Of a stretch of 64,000 nt of DNA, positions 38,682 through 50,552 are shown one piece after another. Location of the stretch: positions 25,959,411 through 26,023,410 of the forward strand of contig NC_067203.1 of NCBI RefSeq assembly GCF_026262505.1. The letters are read 5' to 3'. Each line of letters opens with the position of its first letter. The stretch's first letter is position 1. The translations under genes were made by a program, and so were the position numbers. Below the pieces are notes generated by a model. That model searched no databases, was not told the origin of the DNA, and saw nothing but the letters and a program-made list of their open reading frames with translations. The stretch comes from Trichomonas vaginalis G3. Taxonomy: Eukaryota; Parabasalia; Trichomonadida; Trichomonadidae.

Positions 38682-41600
38682 TTAAAATTCGCCATTAAGG
38701 AACATATCATCTTCGTCATTGAACTGGCTTGCATTATCTTCATCACCTTCCGTAACTGTACTATTTGTTGTAATGCAGTTAAATGTCGTGAGCATTTCAT
38801 TTTCATCTTCATTATTAAATGTAGCAATGATAGAAGTCCTTGTTTCATTGTCAACAGCGTATAAATCATCTGTTTCCTGGCTCTCCAACGAAGGTGTTGA
38901 ATCGGATTTATCTCTGTACTTTCTGTACATGAACAAAGCGATGAAAGCAATTGCGAAAATAACAGCACAACCAATTACAGCCAAAATGATGATTGTTGTT
39001 TGTGGCAATCCTTTGGAAACATCACTTGTTTGTCCATCATTTACAATAGAGAAATAAACAACGTTTGTTGTTGTATCGATCAAAGTGAAAATAACTACAC
39101 TTACATCTGTTTCTTTCAATGTTTCTGTACTGTAGAAAATTGTACTATCTGAATGAGCTTCACTTGTCAATGTTTGTGTAACAACAAAGGTTCTTGTGAC
39201 AATAACTGTTGTATCATTAACTTGTGTCTCAATAATTGTTCCTACAACTGTGAAATCTGTTGAAGGAGTTTGTGCAGGTGTTGATGGAGTTTGTTCAGGA
39301 GTTCTGATAGGAGTTCTTGGAGGTGGAGGAGTTGGTGTTCGTGTTAATTGTGGAGTTCTTTCTGGTAAATTAGAAATAACAAAAGTAATAGTTGATTTAG
39401 CTTCTGTTGACTCAACAATTGTTGAATTAATTGTTGTGTTTGTAACTTTGTTAATAAACGTGTGTCCTTCAGTTAATGTTGTGCTGACATTAGTTATTGT
39501 TGGAACATATGTTTGTGTGTATGTTGTAATGTTTTTGTTATCAAATGATATTGTTGTAAATGTATTTGTTAGTGTCTCTGTTTCTGAAGGAATTACTGTG
39601 TTTGTTGATGTAACAGATATGTAATCTGATATAATCGTTTGTGTTGTAGTATCAGTTACTTTTGGTACAGTAACATTTGTATTTGTAACGCTCAGTGTTG
39701 CATTTCCGTATTGATAACTAATTGTTGTAACTGTTGATTTCTCTGTGTAATTTGTTTGTGTTTCTGTTGTTACTGCAACTTCTGTAACAGTTACATCAGC
39801 TGGTTTAGGAACAGTTTTATTTACAATTGTTTTAACAGAAGTATTTGTGTAAGTGATAGTATCATTATGTTCTGTCAAAGTAAATGAATAAGTGTCTGAT
39901 TCTGTTGGTTTTACTATATTAGTTGTAGAACCAACATGTGACCAACTAGAAGTGATTGTTGTCTTGTTTGTGTTAGTACTTTGTGGAACAATTGTATCTG
40001 TTGTTGTGTAAGTATAGCCAGGTTCATTTGGTGGTAATTGAGTTGGAAGTGGTGTCATTGAAGGAGTTCTTGGAGGAGGAATTGCAGTGACTTTTGTGTA
40101 AGTTGTTGATATGCTTGCATTTGTTATAGTGTAATTAGTTGCAATTTCAGAAAATGTTGCACTGAGAGTGAATGTATCTGTTCCAACAGAAATATCTGAA
40201 ATGGATGGAACTAATGTTAAAGTAATAGTACTTTGTGTTGCGAAATATGAATATGAAGGGATATAAACTACAGTTCCAAATGATTCATTTGCAGTTCTTT
40301 GTACTCCACTATAAATAATTGTATATGTAGATGCCGATGTAGGTGAATAAGTGAGAGCAGACGATGTTTTGTATGACCAAACATAATATTCTGTGTATGT
40401 TTCTGAATTATTAAATGAATAAGTATATATTTCTTTTGTACCATGTTGTATATAAACAGTATATGTAATTGGATCATTTCCTGCATAAATATAAGTTATT
40501 GTATATGAAGTTGTTTGGTCATATGTTTCTGTTATTGTGCCTTCTATTGAAGTTAAGAATGATGAATAGCATGTTATTGCTGTTAAATATGATGTAATTG
40601 TGTTTAAAACTTTTGCTATTGTATAAGAATATGCTGCTACATTAGTTTTTATTGGTACTTTTACAGCTGTTAGAGTACTAGTATATAAAAGATTTATGGT
40701 TGGATTTGGTGTTGCGATAAATGGAGTGTATTTATTAACTGGAGCTATTGGTGTTGTGATTAGAGATGCATCATTAGTTTTTACTGCTTTTAGAGTATTA
40801 GTGGATTTACTGGTATCTATTTGGTATACATTTTCCAATGTTGTTGTGGAAGTAATATATATTAATGATTCAGTCATTGTACTCAGCACTGTACTAATAT
40901 TTGTTGCAGTTTGATTTATTGTTAATGTTAAATTGCCATTGTATATTGAATATGGTACATCAACAATTGTATTTGTTATAGTCGCAGTTGAATATGGGAA
41001 GTAAAATGTTGTTTGAGTACTAGAAAGCGTCGTATTATGAATAAGTGAATATCCTGAAACAGATATTGTACTAATTGAGAAAATTTCTTTTTCGAATGTA
41101 TGAGTTGGTGATAATCCTAGATCATCTGGTATTGTCATTGTTTTTGTATATTTATATACTTGTGTATATGTTCTTGCAGAAACATTTATTACTGTAGATA
41201 TTTTAGAACCTTGTGGAATATTTGTGATAACCTTTGTGAAAGTATTTGTTTTCATATAAGCCATTGTTTTATCATGAATTGTTGACTTATATACACTTTG
41301 GTTTGTCCATATTTCACTTATAAATGCTGCTGATGCCGTATAATGGTCAGTTATTGTCGGAACTAGTGTATCTGTTTCAAGAATTGCAAATGTTGATGTA
41401 TTAGTAGAAACATTCAAAAGATTAGAGAATTCATAATTATTAAATGTTGTTGCATTAATGATTGGATAAGAGATATTAGTAATTGTTGGTGATATAACTG
41501 AAGTGCTGGTATTGATTTGTGCATAACTTGTTGTTGAAGGTATTGCTGATGCAACATAAGTGATATCTAATGTATCTAATGTATAAAATGGTGCATTAAT

Positions 41601-44276
41601 TTGAGTGGCATTATATATAGCTTCTGTAAAAGTATATGTCATAACATTTGAAACATTTGTAAAAGTAGAAGTCATTGTTATCATTGGACTTAATATGGCA
41701 GTTATAAATGGAATAGACTTATGTTTAATAGTTGTTTGTGAAAGTGTGTAAATTTTTCCATTTTCAAGTGAATATGATAAAGTTGATGAATTTATAAATG
41801 TATTTGTCAATGTATATGTAACATTTGTAGAAACAACTGTTGCTGAAGTTGTTCTAGTTTCGTAATTTGTTGATATTGATATATAAGAGACATAAATTTG
41901 GCCGAATGAGACAGATGAATATGTCTTTGTCAAACTTGTAACAATTGTATAAGTATATGTTTCTGATTGATCTACTGTTGTCAATGTAGATGAAAGTAAA
42001 TATGATGGTGCGTAAATCTCTACGTATGTGTTAGATGTTGCTTTAAGGTATCCGCTGAAATAACTTATTCCTGAAGTAATGATATTTGAGCCTGTGATAA
42101 TATTAGTGTTTATTTGAACTATTGTTGATGGATTACTTGGAACAAATGTACTAATACTTGGAATTGTTTGTGTGGAGAGTGTTGATAGCGTAAATGTTGA
42201 ACCTTTATAATCTGTCGTTGTATATGTAATTGTCTGCATTGAATAATCATCACCTTTGATATAAGTAAAAAGTACAGATGTACCAGGTCCAGCTTGTGTT
42301 AAATTGTAATATTCTGTTTTTGTATACGTCAATGATGGCTTACCTGAATTATTTGTATATGTTAGAGTAGTTATATGTATTAGTGAAAAAGCAGAATAAA
42401 TTCCATTACTGCTTATGGTTGTATTTGTAAATGTTGCATTGGTATTAGTATATGTTACAGTGACAACATTACTTGCTGAAGTTGTAAAACTCCATGTATA
42501 AAGTTGTGTTGATGTATTTATGCGACTGTAAGTAAATGAAGTTTGGTTATCTATAAATGTTGGAACATATATACTATTTGTTGATTCAATCTCTGTAGCT
42601 GTTGTTGTAAATGAACTTGTAACTGTGTAAGTGACAGTAGTTCCATTGAATATTGGTGATAATGCTGTTGTCTCTGTTATCAAATAAGTATAAGTATTTG
42701 ATAAATTTGTTGGAATGGCTGTGAATGAAACAATTGTTGTATTATAGGGACTAACAATTAAGAAATCAGGAATATTGCCATTAAGTGGATTTTCTGTGGC
42801 AGGAGGAGGTTCATATGGAGGTAAAAATGTTGGAGATGGATTTATGGTCCTAATTGGTGTCGATTGGGGAGTTGAATGTGCTGTTGAGTGGGGAGTGAAA
42901 TAAGCTGTTGAGTGAGGTGTAGAATGTGGTGTTATATAAGGTGTTAAATGTGCTGTTGAGTGAACTGTTGAAAATGGTGTTGAACCAAATGTTTGGCGGA
43001 CAGTGATTGTTGTAATAAACTGCCACATTGAACTTTTTGCATAGAAAGTTTTTGTTTGAGTAGTTATATGTATTGGTGTGGCGTAATATGTATAACCTGT
43101 CGGGCTTGGAACTGATGATACTGTTGCATCCGGAGCGTTGTTAGATGATCTGGCATAATCAAATTTTGTAGTTCCGTTGGTATATGTTTTGCCTTCCATT
43201 AAAGTACTAAAGAAAGTGGTATTACTGCCTACTTCTTCATCACATTTCGTTTGGTTACCCGTAAACATCCACTTGGTAAACTCAGATGAAAGGAAAAGAT
43301 AATCTCCAATTTGATCCTCAATTGAAATCCAGAATGTGTTGTTTTCGATCATGACATCCTTGCCTATATTGTCATCCGAAGTCTGGTTTGGTTTCTTTAT
43401 GTCCAACGTCGAAATTGCTCCGTTGATCATGTAATTATCTCGAAAACAGTTATTGTTTGTATGGATCGTATATTTACCTTGGTTCGAAGCTATATGTGCA
43501 AAGCCACCGCATCCTCTTGCTGTGAATCTTGGCATTCCAAAGGTAAATTTTATAGTTTTGTGTCCAGTATTGAAAGTTGTATGGCCGGCAATATTTTTCT
43601 GGAACTTGGAATAAAAGATATTAATGTCAGAGTTAGCAACGAAGAGAGCGCCGCCTTGGATATGAGCTTGATTATAAAAAGCTTGAACGTTCTGTAAGTA
43701 TACGTTGGATTGAGACTCGACACATATGGCACCACCGGAAGCAAAAGCTATATTGTTAAGAAAACTTGTTTCAACAATCTGAAGTGTTATTTGAGAGGAA
43801 GAACTGCCTTGGAAGTAAATTCCACCGCCGTCATTGTAGGCAATATTCGAGTCAATTTTAGTTTTCATCATAAGGATATTGGTTTCTATTGTTAAAATTG
43901 AACCACCTGTAGATGCTTTACAATTACAGAACGTTGAACCTTGAACTAGCATATTCGACATATATGTATATATGGCTCCGCCTAATGGACCAGCGAAATC
44001 GCCTCCAAAGGCATTTAAATTATCAAATTTAGCATTTTCGATTGTAATACTTGAAGAATAGAAATCTTGTGAGTTACGATATGTACTAGAGATATTTTGA
44101 TTTAATGTGATATCAATTCCAATTCGTTGTGTATAACCTTCGAAATTTGATTCAGAAGGAATTTCTTGAAAGCTCGGATCCTGAAAATTAGAATGAAAAC
44201 CAAGAGGCTGCCAAGGCGAAAAGTTTGAAATATGTGAATAAAATAGAGCTACTTTTAAGAGATATAATAGCTCCAT
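38682..44276 (-). CDS. Giant Pmp-like surface protein with Thr/Ser-rich stalk and membrane anchor
   Basis: A 1,864-residue protein. An N-terminal hydrophobic leader (MELLYLLKVALF) is followed at about 70-320 by Pmp-type beta-helix repeats (GGAIYTYMSN, GGGIYFQGSS, SFLNNIAFASGGAICVESQS, GGALFVANSD). Then comes an enormous Thr/Ser-rich stalk (about 380-1755) with many N-x-T/S sites, Pro-rich hinges (STPHSTAYFTPHSTAHSTPQ; PPPRTPSMTPLPTQLPPNEP; PTPPPPRTPIRTPEQTP), one transmembrane helix (about 1761-1783, IIILAVIGCAVIFAIAFIAL) and an acidic cytoplasmic tail of about 80 residues. It is built as a surface adhesin on a mucin-like stalk. An initiator TCATA lies 14 nt before the ATG. The frame is open throughout. 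Confidence 0.8.
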   Translation of the reverse strand: MELLYLLKVALFYSHISNFSPWQPLGFHSNFQDPSFQEIPSESNFEGYTQRIGIDITLNQNISSTYRNSQDFYSSSITIENAKFDNLNAFGGDFAGPLGGAIYTYMSNMLVQGSTFCNCKASTGGSILTIETNILMMKTKIDSNIAYNDGGGIYFQGSSSSQITLQIVETSFLNNIAFASGGAICVESQSNVYLQNVQAFYNQAHIQGGALFVANSDINIFYSKFQKNIAGHTTFNTGHKTIKFTFGMPRFTARGCGGFAHIASNQGKYTIHTNNNCFRDNYMINGAISTLDIKKPNQTSDDNIGKDVMIENNTFWISIEDQIGDYLFLSSEFTKWMFTGNQTKCDEEVGSNTTFFSTLMEGKTYTNGTTKFDYARSSNNAPDATVSSVPSPTGYTYYATPIHITTQTKTFYAKSSMWQFITTITVRQTFGSTPFSTVHSTAHLTPYITPHSTPHSTAYFTPHSTAHSTPQSTPIRTINPSPTFLPPYEPPPATENPLNGNIPDFLIVSPYNTTIVSFTAIPTNLSNTYTYLITETTALSPIFNGTTVTYTVTSSFTTTATEIESTNSIYVPTFIDNQTSFTYSRINTSTQLYTWSFTTSASNVVTVTYTNTNATFTNTTISSNGIYSAFSLIHITTLTYTNNSGKPSLTYTKTEYYNLTQAGPGTSVLFTYIKGDDYSMQTITYTTTDYKGSTFTLSTLSTQTIPSISTFVPSNPSTIVQINTNIITGSNIITSGISYFSGYLKATSNTYVEIYAPSYLLSSTLTTVDQSETYTYTIVTSLTKTYSSVSFGQIYVSYISISTNYETRTTSATVVSTNVTYTLTNTFINSSTLSYSLENGKIYTLSQTTIKHKSIPFITAILSPMITMTSTFTNVSNVMTYTFTEAIYNATQINAPFYTLDTLDITYVASAIPSTTSYAQINTSTSVISPTITNISYPIINATTFNNYEFSNLLNVSTNTSTFAILETDTLVPTITDHYTASAAFISEIWTNQSVYKSTIHDKTMAYMKTNTFTKVITNIPQGSKISTVINVSARTYTQVYKYTKTMTIPDDLGLSPTHTFEKEIFSISTISVSGYSLIHNTTLSSTQTTFYFPYSTATITNTIVDVPYSIYNGNLTLTINQTATNISTVLSTMTESLIYITSTTTLENVYQIDTSKSTNTLKAVKTNDASLITTPIAPVNKYTPFIATPNPTINLLYTSTLTAVKVPIKTNVAAYSYTIAKVLNTITSYLTAITCYSSFLTSIEGTITETYDQTTSYTITYIYAGNDPITYTVYIQHGTKEIYTYSFNNSETYTEYYVWSYKTSSALTYSPTSASTYTIIYSGVQRTANESFGTVVYIPSYSYFATQSTITLTLVPSISDISVGTDTFTLSATFSEIATNYTITNASISTTYTKVTAIPPPRTPSMTPLPTQLPPNEPGYTYTTTDTIVPQSTNTNKTTITSSWSHVGSTTNIVKPTESDTYSFTLTEHNDTITYTNTSVKTIVNKTVPKPADVTVTEVAVTTETQTNYTEKSTVTTISYQYGNATLSVTNTNVTVPKVTDTTTQTIISDYISVTSTNTVIPSETETLTNTFTTISFDNKNITTYTQTYVPTITNVSTTLTEGHTFINKVTNTTINSTIVESTEAKSTITFVISNLPERTPQLTRTPTPPPPRTPIRTPEQTPSTPAQTPSTDFTVVGTIIETQVNDTTVIVTRTFVVTQTLTSEAHSDSTIFYSTETLKETDVSVVIFTLIDTTTNVVYFSIVNDGQTSDVSKGLPQTTIIILAVIGCAVIFAIAFIALFMYRKYRDKSDSTPSLESQETDDLYAVDNETRTSIIATFNNEDENEMLTTFNCITTNSTVTEGDEDNASQFNDEDDMFLNGEF

Positions 44277-44289
44277 ATTCGAATTAAAT

Positions 44290-44294
44290 TATGA
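44290..44294 (-). promoter_or_regulatory. Initiator (TCATA) of the giant Pmp-like gene
   Basis: On the minus strand TTCATAATTTAATTCGAAT leads into the ATG at 44276. TCATA fits TCA-Y-W and supports this start. Confidence 0.5.
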
Positions 44295-44781
44295 AAAAAA
44301 ATTTTCGACGAAATGGACAAATGAAATAACATATTAAATTACATTTAGAAGTAAGAAAACGGAAGATTAAGGTATTGAAATGCAATTCAATTTTGATAAA
44401 GAAGGTTTTTTAAAGAATTGAAATTTAAGAAGGTGTAAAATCGACCTTAAAATATTGATCAGTACTCATTGTTATATATGTGAAAATACATATGGTGGCA
44501 ATGAAGTAAAATCAATACATTCAATTTTTATTAATGAGTATTATGGATTTTGATTATATAATCAAGGACTATGATTTAATAGCCAAATTGAACTAATTTT
44601 AATAATTATTCCGTGAATATTCATAAATATATTCAAAAATTGAATATACTACGGAAAATTTATTGGCTGTGGTTGAGAGGATTTGGAGAAGATTTTGTAT
44701 TGTTCTGAAATATATACAAAATCGATTGATCGTCATTTGGATACAAGTTACTGTGTTCTCATCATTTTGATTATTCAAAGT

Positions 44782-45833
44782 AAGGGTTTCGTTTTGCTAA
44801 AATTGTCACTTTTATAGCATATTTGTTTTTGGATGTTTTGCGAAACCAAAAAAAAACTATGATATACAATGTGTGTGTAAAGAAAATACTTTATTTACTA
44901 GTTAAAAAATCATTTGGTATTGATCAAGTTTTTTTTTCTGGATAAGATATTATATGGATAATTGGATAGAAAATACAATTATATAATCTTGTACCTGGTT
45001 TAATTAAGCTAATTGTCATCAGAAACTTGTAATTTTTATGAATTTCAGATTTTCTTTTCATTACTGCTTTTCTTAATAGGTCAAGTTCTTATTTACGTTA
45101 TAAAGTATGATATTTACAAATATCAAGTTATCATGTTTTTTGAGAAATTATGAGAAACAAACAAAAATGAAAAAGATAGGAATAGCAATGAATAGTGATG
45201 TGGGTATAGAAAATGTAAGAGATATGAATGCAAAGCAATCAGTATTTAGGATATTGACCATAGATTTCGAAAAAAAATGCTGCATATTGAGCGAAAACTA
45301 TGATTATATTATAAGGCTGTCATTTAAAGCATAATGAAACTATTCCCTTTTCATTTTAATCGAATAAGATAGTAAAGATTTTTGAATTAGCTAGAAACTG
45401 ATGAGATGTTTTCACAAATCAGATTTTTAATCTCTATAATGCATAATTCACTCAATATCTCAATTTTGATATTGCGAGATATTTTTGCTATCGGTTTTGC
45501 AATTTTGACACAATAGCAAGAGGGTTCTATAAGCATTATTATCAACGTAGAATCTGAATATCATATCAGAAAATGTCGCAAATCTGACATTTACCCGACC
45601 AAATAGCAAAAATAATTGAATACTTTTCGCAAAAACTTTAAAAATCGATAAAAATATGAAATATAGATATTAAAGAGACTTCTTATATAATATTCATAAA
45701 GATTTTCCAAAAATATGATACCGCAAAATTAAAAAAGTGACGTCTTGAGTGGAGTCAAAGGTCGAAATTGCTAGCTAAATGTTTTTTTAGCGAAATTGCG
45801 TATTGTACGTTTTTTTCGCAAAACGAAACCCTT
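44782..45833. mobile_element. Non-autonomous TIR DNA transposon, second family
   Basis: The ends are inverted repeats: AAGGGTTTCGTTTTGC at both ends, then one mismatch and AAAA (about 21 bp in all). They are flanked by ATTCAAAGT on the left (44773-44781) and ATTCAAAGC on the right (45834-45842), a 9-bp duplication with one difference. The length is 1,052 bp and no gene is present; a 75-codon open stretch inside has no recognisable content. TIR sequence differs from the 2070-3209 element, but the duplication length is the same, so this is a second MULE-like family. The left flank 44277-44772 holds nothing I can name. Confidence 0.72.
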
Positions 45834-46132
45834 ATTCAAAGCTAGTTTCATAGTTGTAAACCACGACCATAAAAAAAACGCATTTTTTTAAAAGGTTCAA
45901 AAGGTTTCTTTTCTAGTATTCAGAAGCCCCTGTTTAAGTGGTGCTATCATCATAGCAAAATACTTTAGAATTTTAAAATGAGTAGTAGGATATGACGGGT
46001 TTTGTGACTTTTTTTGTTACATCTATATATAGACGATGCATTAAAATATATTTATTTATAAATTATTAAAAAATTAAAGTTATTTTTAAAATAATTTATT
46101 TTTTTATCTTTTATAAAAGAAGCTATATATAG

Positions 46133-46696
46133 ATGATGTCAGATATTCCGCGATTAATTAAACATCATTTAAATCCTGAATGGGTTAAACTTCAATTTAA
46201 AAATGAAGATTGTGAATTATTAAATGAATATGAAAGCCAAAATAAGCTAATGAGGTATAAATATAATGATAAAGAATATTTAATTTCATGGAATCAATGG
46301 AGTCATAATCAAAGACCTCATAAACGAGAAGAAGAAATTGAAAATAATGAAATGGAAATCATTGATGACATTAAAGAGGATGGAATTCCTAAATTTTGTA
46401 GAAAAACCTTTAGAACTAAGTTAGGAGCATATAAACGTAGAGTATTAAATCCTGAATATCTTAAACATCAATTTAAAAAGGAAGACTGTGAATTATTAAA
46501 CGCTAATGAATATGAAAATGCTAAATCAAAACTGAGATATAAATATATTGGAAGTGATGAAAGGTGTAAAGATAAAGATAAAGTTTATTCAGTTTCATAT
46601 AATAACTGGCACACGTTAGGGATAAGAAAACATTTAGGAGATTATGGTAAAAGTTCCGAATTCTTCAAATCTAGTATGTACGAGAGAATAAAATAA
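46133..46696 (+). CDS. Terminal-repeat gene, two-unit form, 187 residues
   Basis: Two tandem units of the domain seen once in copy 1. The first is LNPEWVKLQFKNEDCELLNE, then RYKYNDKEYLISWNQW. The second is LNPEYLKHQFKKEDCELLNA, then RYKYIGSDERCKDKDKVYSV. The second unit is closest to the copy 1 protein (roughly 80 percent identical by eye), much less than the core genes. Position at the element end suggests end recognition; this is inferred. Confidence 0.55.
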   Translation: MMSDIPRLIKHHLNPEWVKLQFKNEDCELLNEYESQNKLMRYKYNDKEYLISWNQWSHNQRPHKREEEIENNEMEIIDDIKEDGIPKFCRKTFRTKLGAYKRRVLNPEYLKHQFKKEDCELLNANEYENAKSKLRYKYIGSDERCKDKDKVYSVSYNNWHTLGIRKHLGDYGKSSEFFKSSMYERIK

Positions 46697-46846
46697 ATCA
46701 GAAATAATTATTTTCATGAATAAAAGATTCACTACCATAATGAAATAAAAAATAATTTTTTAAAAAATAAACTTTAAAAATTCATGTCTTACGAAAAATT
46801 AGAAACTTAGTTATGTTTATTATTTTATTTTTTTATTTTGTATGAA

Positions 46847-47953
46847 ATGAGCGTCAAAACTAACAACGTTAAAAAATTAGGATTCACAAACGGGGAAATA
46901 AAGGATATATTAGAGGAGGCGGGTTATGAAGTTGATAAATATTATTTAAGAAATTGTCAAAAATTTGCTGAGTTATTAAATGATTTAGATTATGATGGAA
47001 AAATGAATAAAGATGATGTTATAAATTTCTTATATCCCACATCTGAAGAAGAAAAACCTAAAGAACCTGATGTTTTCCCCGAATATTATGAAGAACGGAT
47101 TAAAGATGATGATGAATACAATGAAATTGAAAGACTGAAAAAAATAAGAGATGAAATAGATGAAAAAATTAAGGAATTAAGAGAAGTTGAAAAATATAAT
47201 GAAAATGAAGTAGAGGGTTTAATGAATATCCCAGCTTCAGAATCAGAAGTTCAAAAATCACATGAGGAAAGATATAAAAATTACTTTTTGGATATACTAA
47301 AATTTATTAGATGGTGATATTGACGAAACACTTTCAGAAGAAGGCACAAAATTTATTCATAAACATAAGCTTCAGTTTATTGACGATGGAGATTATCCAT
47401 GTATATTACTTTCACCTCCTCTTGATTCTGAAAAATTCAAAAAAGCACTGAAAAATGTAACATATGCAACAAATACGATTAAGAAAGAAGACCATGATAT
47501 TTACACAAATTATTATTAAATAAATGTACAGGTGTTGATAAAGTTTTTGATTTGTTAGATAAAATATCAAAAGAAACAATTGGAACCTATAAAATTTTAT
47601 GTGATTGTGGTTTCATTATTGAAGATACCAATAATGTTTCATATGAAAGAACAGCACCGAAGGAAGACGAAGTGGAAAGGTCTATACCATTCGTTATTAA
47701 GAACATAAAAGATATGAAAACTTATAAACATTATATTTATTCATTTATTTCAGAAAAAATGGAAGCAACCCATAAAACATCATCTCATCATTTTATAGCT
47801 ATTCATACATTCCTTTTCAAAGTTGTGAAATTAAATAAGACAGGAATTAGATTTAATGTATCAGGGTACACATTCTTGAGTAAATTAAAATGTATTCGTC
47901 ACGTCGCAGATGATAAAAATTTATGTGTTCTTAATTCATTTTATGGACTTTAG
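46847..47953 (+). pseudogene. Acidic Polinton protein with EF-hand-like loop, copy 2
   Basis: Counterpart of 29720-30827. Here the loop reads DLDYDGKMNKDDV, a full D-x-D-x-D-G pattern with Asp at position 12, so a calcium-binding loop is more credible than in copy 1. The gene is broken in this copy. Confidence 0.5.
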
Positions 47954-47971
47954 CCCTGGACTCTCTGAGTC
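47945..47971. repeat. Double-hairpin cassette, copy 2 counterpart of 29702-29728
   Basis: One stem (GACTC-TCT-GAGTC) is intact and the other (GGACTTTAGCCC) has a mismatch. Same position as in copy 1, so this insertion predates their split. Confidence 0.5.
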
Positions 47972-48031
47972 TCGGACTTTAAAAAAATAAACTTTATTTT
48001 TATTTATTTTTTAATTTTTATTCTTACATAA

Positions 48032-50452
48032 ATGAATAAAATGGAACAGCTAAAATGAATGATAATCAAATAAGAGCCGAAGGTAGAAGGTTATTTAAAC
48101 GCTTCTATAACATTCCTGATGGTGTTAATCCTAAAACTCGTAGAAGTTATTTAAATGAAGCAATAGATGCATATGAAGGATTTGACATTTCATCAGAAAG
48201 TGAGAGGTTAGCAAGAATGTTAAACGTTAATATTGATTTTTATTATTGTGACCCTCAACCAGAAGACGTAGACATTAACAAGGTAGACTTTCCATTAGTG
48301 GAATCAATAATGATAGATCCAGAATTTGAAACAGTAAATATTTTATTAACACAGAGTCCATGTGGAAAACTTCACGCTGACAGAATAACAGACGTTGAAG
48401 CATTATTTTTAGTATCCCTTTCTGCTTTTTCATCTTGTTTCTTATATGATTCAATTTTATATTTCCAATACTTTTTTGTTAATTCAAAACTTGATTCCAC
48501 ATTTTCTTCTTCTGGATATGTTTCGTTAGGATTGAAGTTCTTATATGCTAACGCGTAACGAATCATTGATGCATTCGATGATAAAGAAAGATTATGAAGC
48601 ATGTCAATTTTATAAACAAATGTTTCTTCGATAATTTTATCAATTGGGCCAATCATGAAGATACTATCACGATTTAATCCTTTCATCTAAATGCAAAATG
48701 TGTGGTAAAGCGTTTACATATGCAAATAAACCAACATTGGATAGAATCGATAATGAAAAACCACATACAAAAGAAAATTGTCAGTTAATGTGTTGTTATT
48801 GCAATGTCGTAAAATCAAATAAAGATGAAGATGTTCAACGTTTAAGAATCAATTTAAGAAATTATGCATTAAAAAATAATTTACCAATGACTTTAGATTC
48901 AGTTGAAGCTTATCACATTCTCCGTAGTGGAATTACTGGTGGTCTATCAAATGTTCAACATCGTGTTAATCTTAAAGGAATCACGCACATTAATAAACTT
49001 TCATATAGTCCAGAAACTAAAACTGTATCAAATGAGGACACCACCAACATTATGACTCATTTCGTTGGTGTTGACTTTAATTCATTATATCCTTCATCAT
49101 TTTCATCTAATCCTCATGATTTCATTCAATATACTGACCATAAAATGTATATGCCGGGAAGATTGAATGGTGTTATCATTTGTGATACAGCAACAAAGAA
49201 AGCAAAAGCATTGGGAATTATTAGAAAGAAAAATACTTTATTCGTGGCTGAAGTAAAGGGTCACATTGATGAAAAATACATTAATGATTACATAAACTTT
49301 TTACCGATAATAAGAAACTTAGATATTATCACAGATGAAAAAACAATTGGCAGTTTTATGTATAATTACATGAAATCAAACAATCTACCAGTTGACCAGA
49401 AACAGAGGAAATTAACTCAGTTAGCATCAACATACAACCAATATCAACCATTTTCTTCTTATTACCTTTGGTATCTAATAGACAGGTTTAATTTTATCAT
49501 TGATGACATTCAATCAATTTTAACATTTACGAAAAACACTTGTTTTAATGAATTTGCGAACGAATTTATGAACGAAAGACAAAAGGCTGAATTAGAAGGA
49601 AATAAAGGAAAAAGTTTATTTTGCAAGATTTCACTTAATGGATCATATGGTTACGATGCAATGAATACACAAAATTACGCAAAGACTAAAATAATGAATG
49701 CACAGAAGGCACGCGTTGCATGTATGTCAAATAAGTTTAAAAACATAAGAGAAATAGGAGAGGATACATATCAAGTGATGCTTAAAGATAGATTTTATAG
49801 ATGTGAAACATGTTTACAAGAGGCATTCTTCACTTTAGATAACGCAAAATACTGGTATTTGGTTTTCATTTATGATTTTATGTATAAATGCATGGATGTT
49901 AATCGTTTTCATTTCATTGAAGGTGATACTGATTCATCTTATTGGGCAATCGCTGGCGACCCAAATCTTCCTAACACTCAAGCATTTCAAGCAATTGTAA
50001 CCGATAAACAATTTTATGATAAAAACATTTTCAAATTCGCACCTTTTGATTTCTTCTGTTTTGATGAGAAATTTAAACCTAAATTAAAGAATAAAGCTGA
50101 AGAAAAAGCACATGAGAAGAAGTTATTGGGTTTAGCAATTGAGAAACAAGGTGATAACATGGTTGCTTTATGTCCTAAGTGTTATACATCATTCAACGGT
50201 TCAATTGATGGAAGTGATTTTAAAAAGATTGCGCAAAAAATGAAAGGAGTTGGTTTACGACAAAATAAACAATTAACACCTAAAAATTATTTAGATATAA
50301 TAAATGATAAAGTTATTTTCGATGGTCAGAATATTAATTTACAACTTAAAAACGGGTCAATGACTCGCTTAACAATTGGTAAGACTGCATTAACAGGAGC
50401 ACACACTAAGGCTGTATGTTGTGAAAATGGATGTTGTATGCCATTTATTTAA
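48032..50452 (+). pseudogene. Protein-primed family B DNA polymerase, copy 2
   Basis: Recognisable parts: the N-terminal domain (RAEGRRLFKRFYNIPDGVNP), the HNH-like insert (CKMCGKAF, LDRIDNEKPHTKENC) and all three palm motifs (DFNSLYPS, LNGSYG, EGDTDSS). It is shorter than copy 1 and internally rearranged. Fossil copy. Confidence 0.8.
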
Positions 50453-50495
50453 TGAAATACCACAGAAGAGACAAAAGGAACCGTTAATGATGGTT

Positions 50496-50523
50496 TTGAT
50501 TCTTGATCAAAGAGGTGGGCACC
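50496..50523. repeat. Double-hairpin cassette, copy 2 counterpart of 26099-26127
   Basis: TTGAT-TCTTG-ATCAA followed after a short spacer by GGTG-GG-CACC, between polymerase and integrase genes. Confidence 0.45.
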
Positions 50524-50552
50524 CTTAAAACATTAATTTTATTTTTATATAA

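Noticed and set aside
39196-39624. 142-codon valine-rich + strand frame
   Set aside because: It is antisense to the Thr/Ser-rich stalk of the Pmp-like protein; ACN/TCN codons read backwards give Val/Ser/Cys-rich shadows.
45107-45334. 75-codon frame inside the second miniature transposon
   Set aside because: No recognisable motif, no leader, and the surrounding element is otherwise non-coding.
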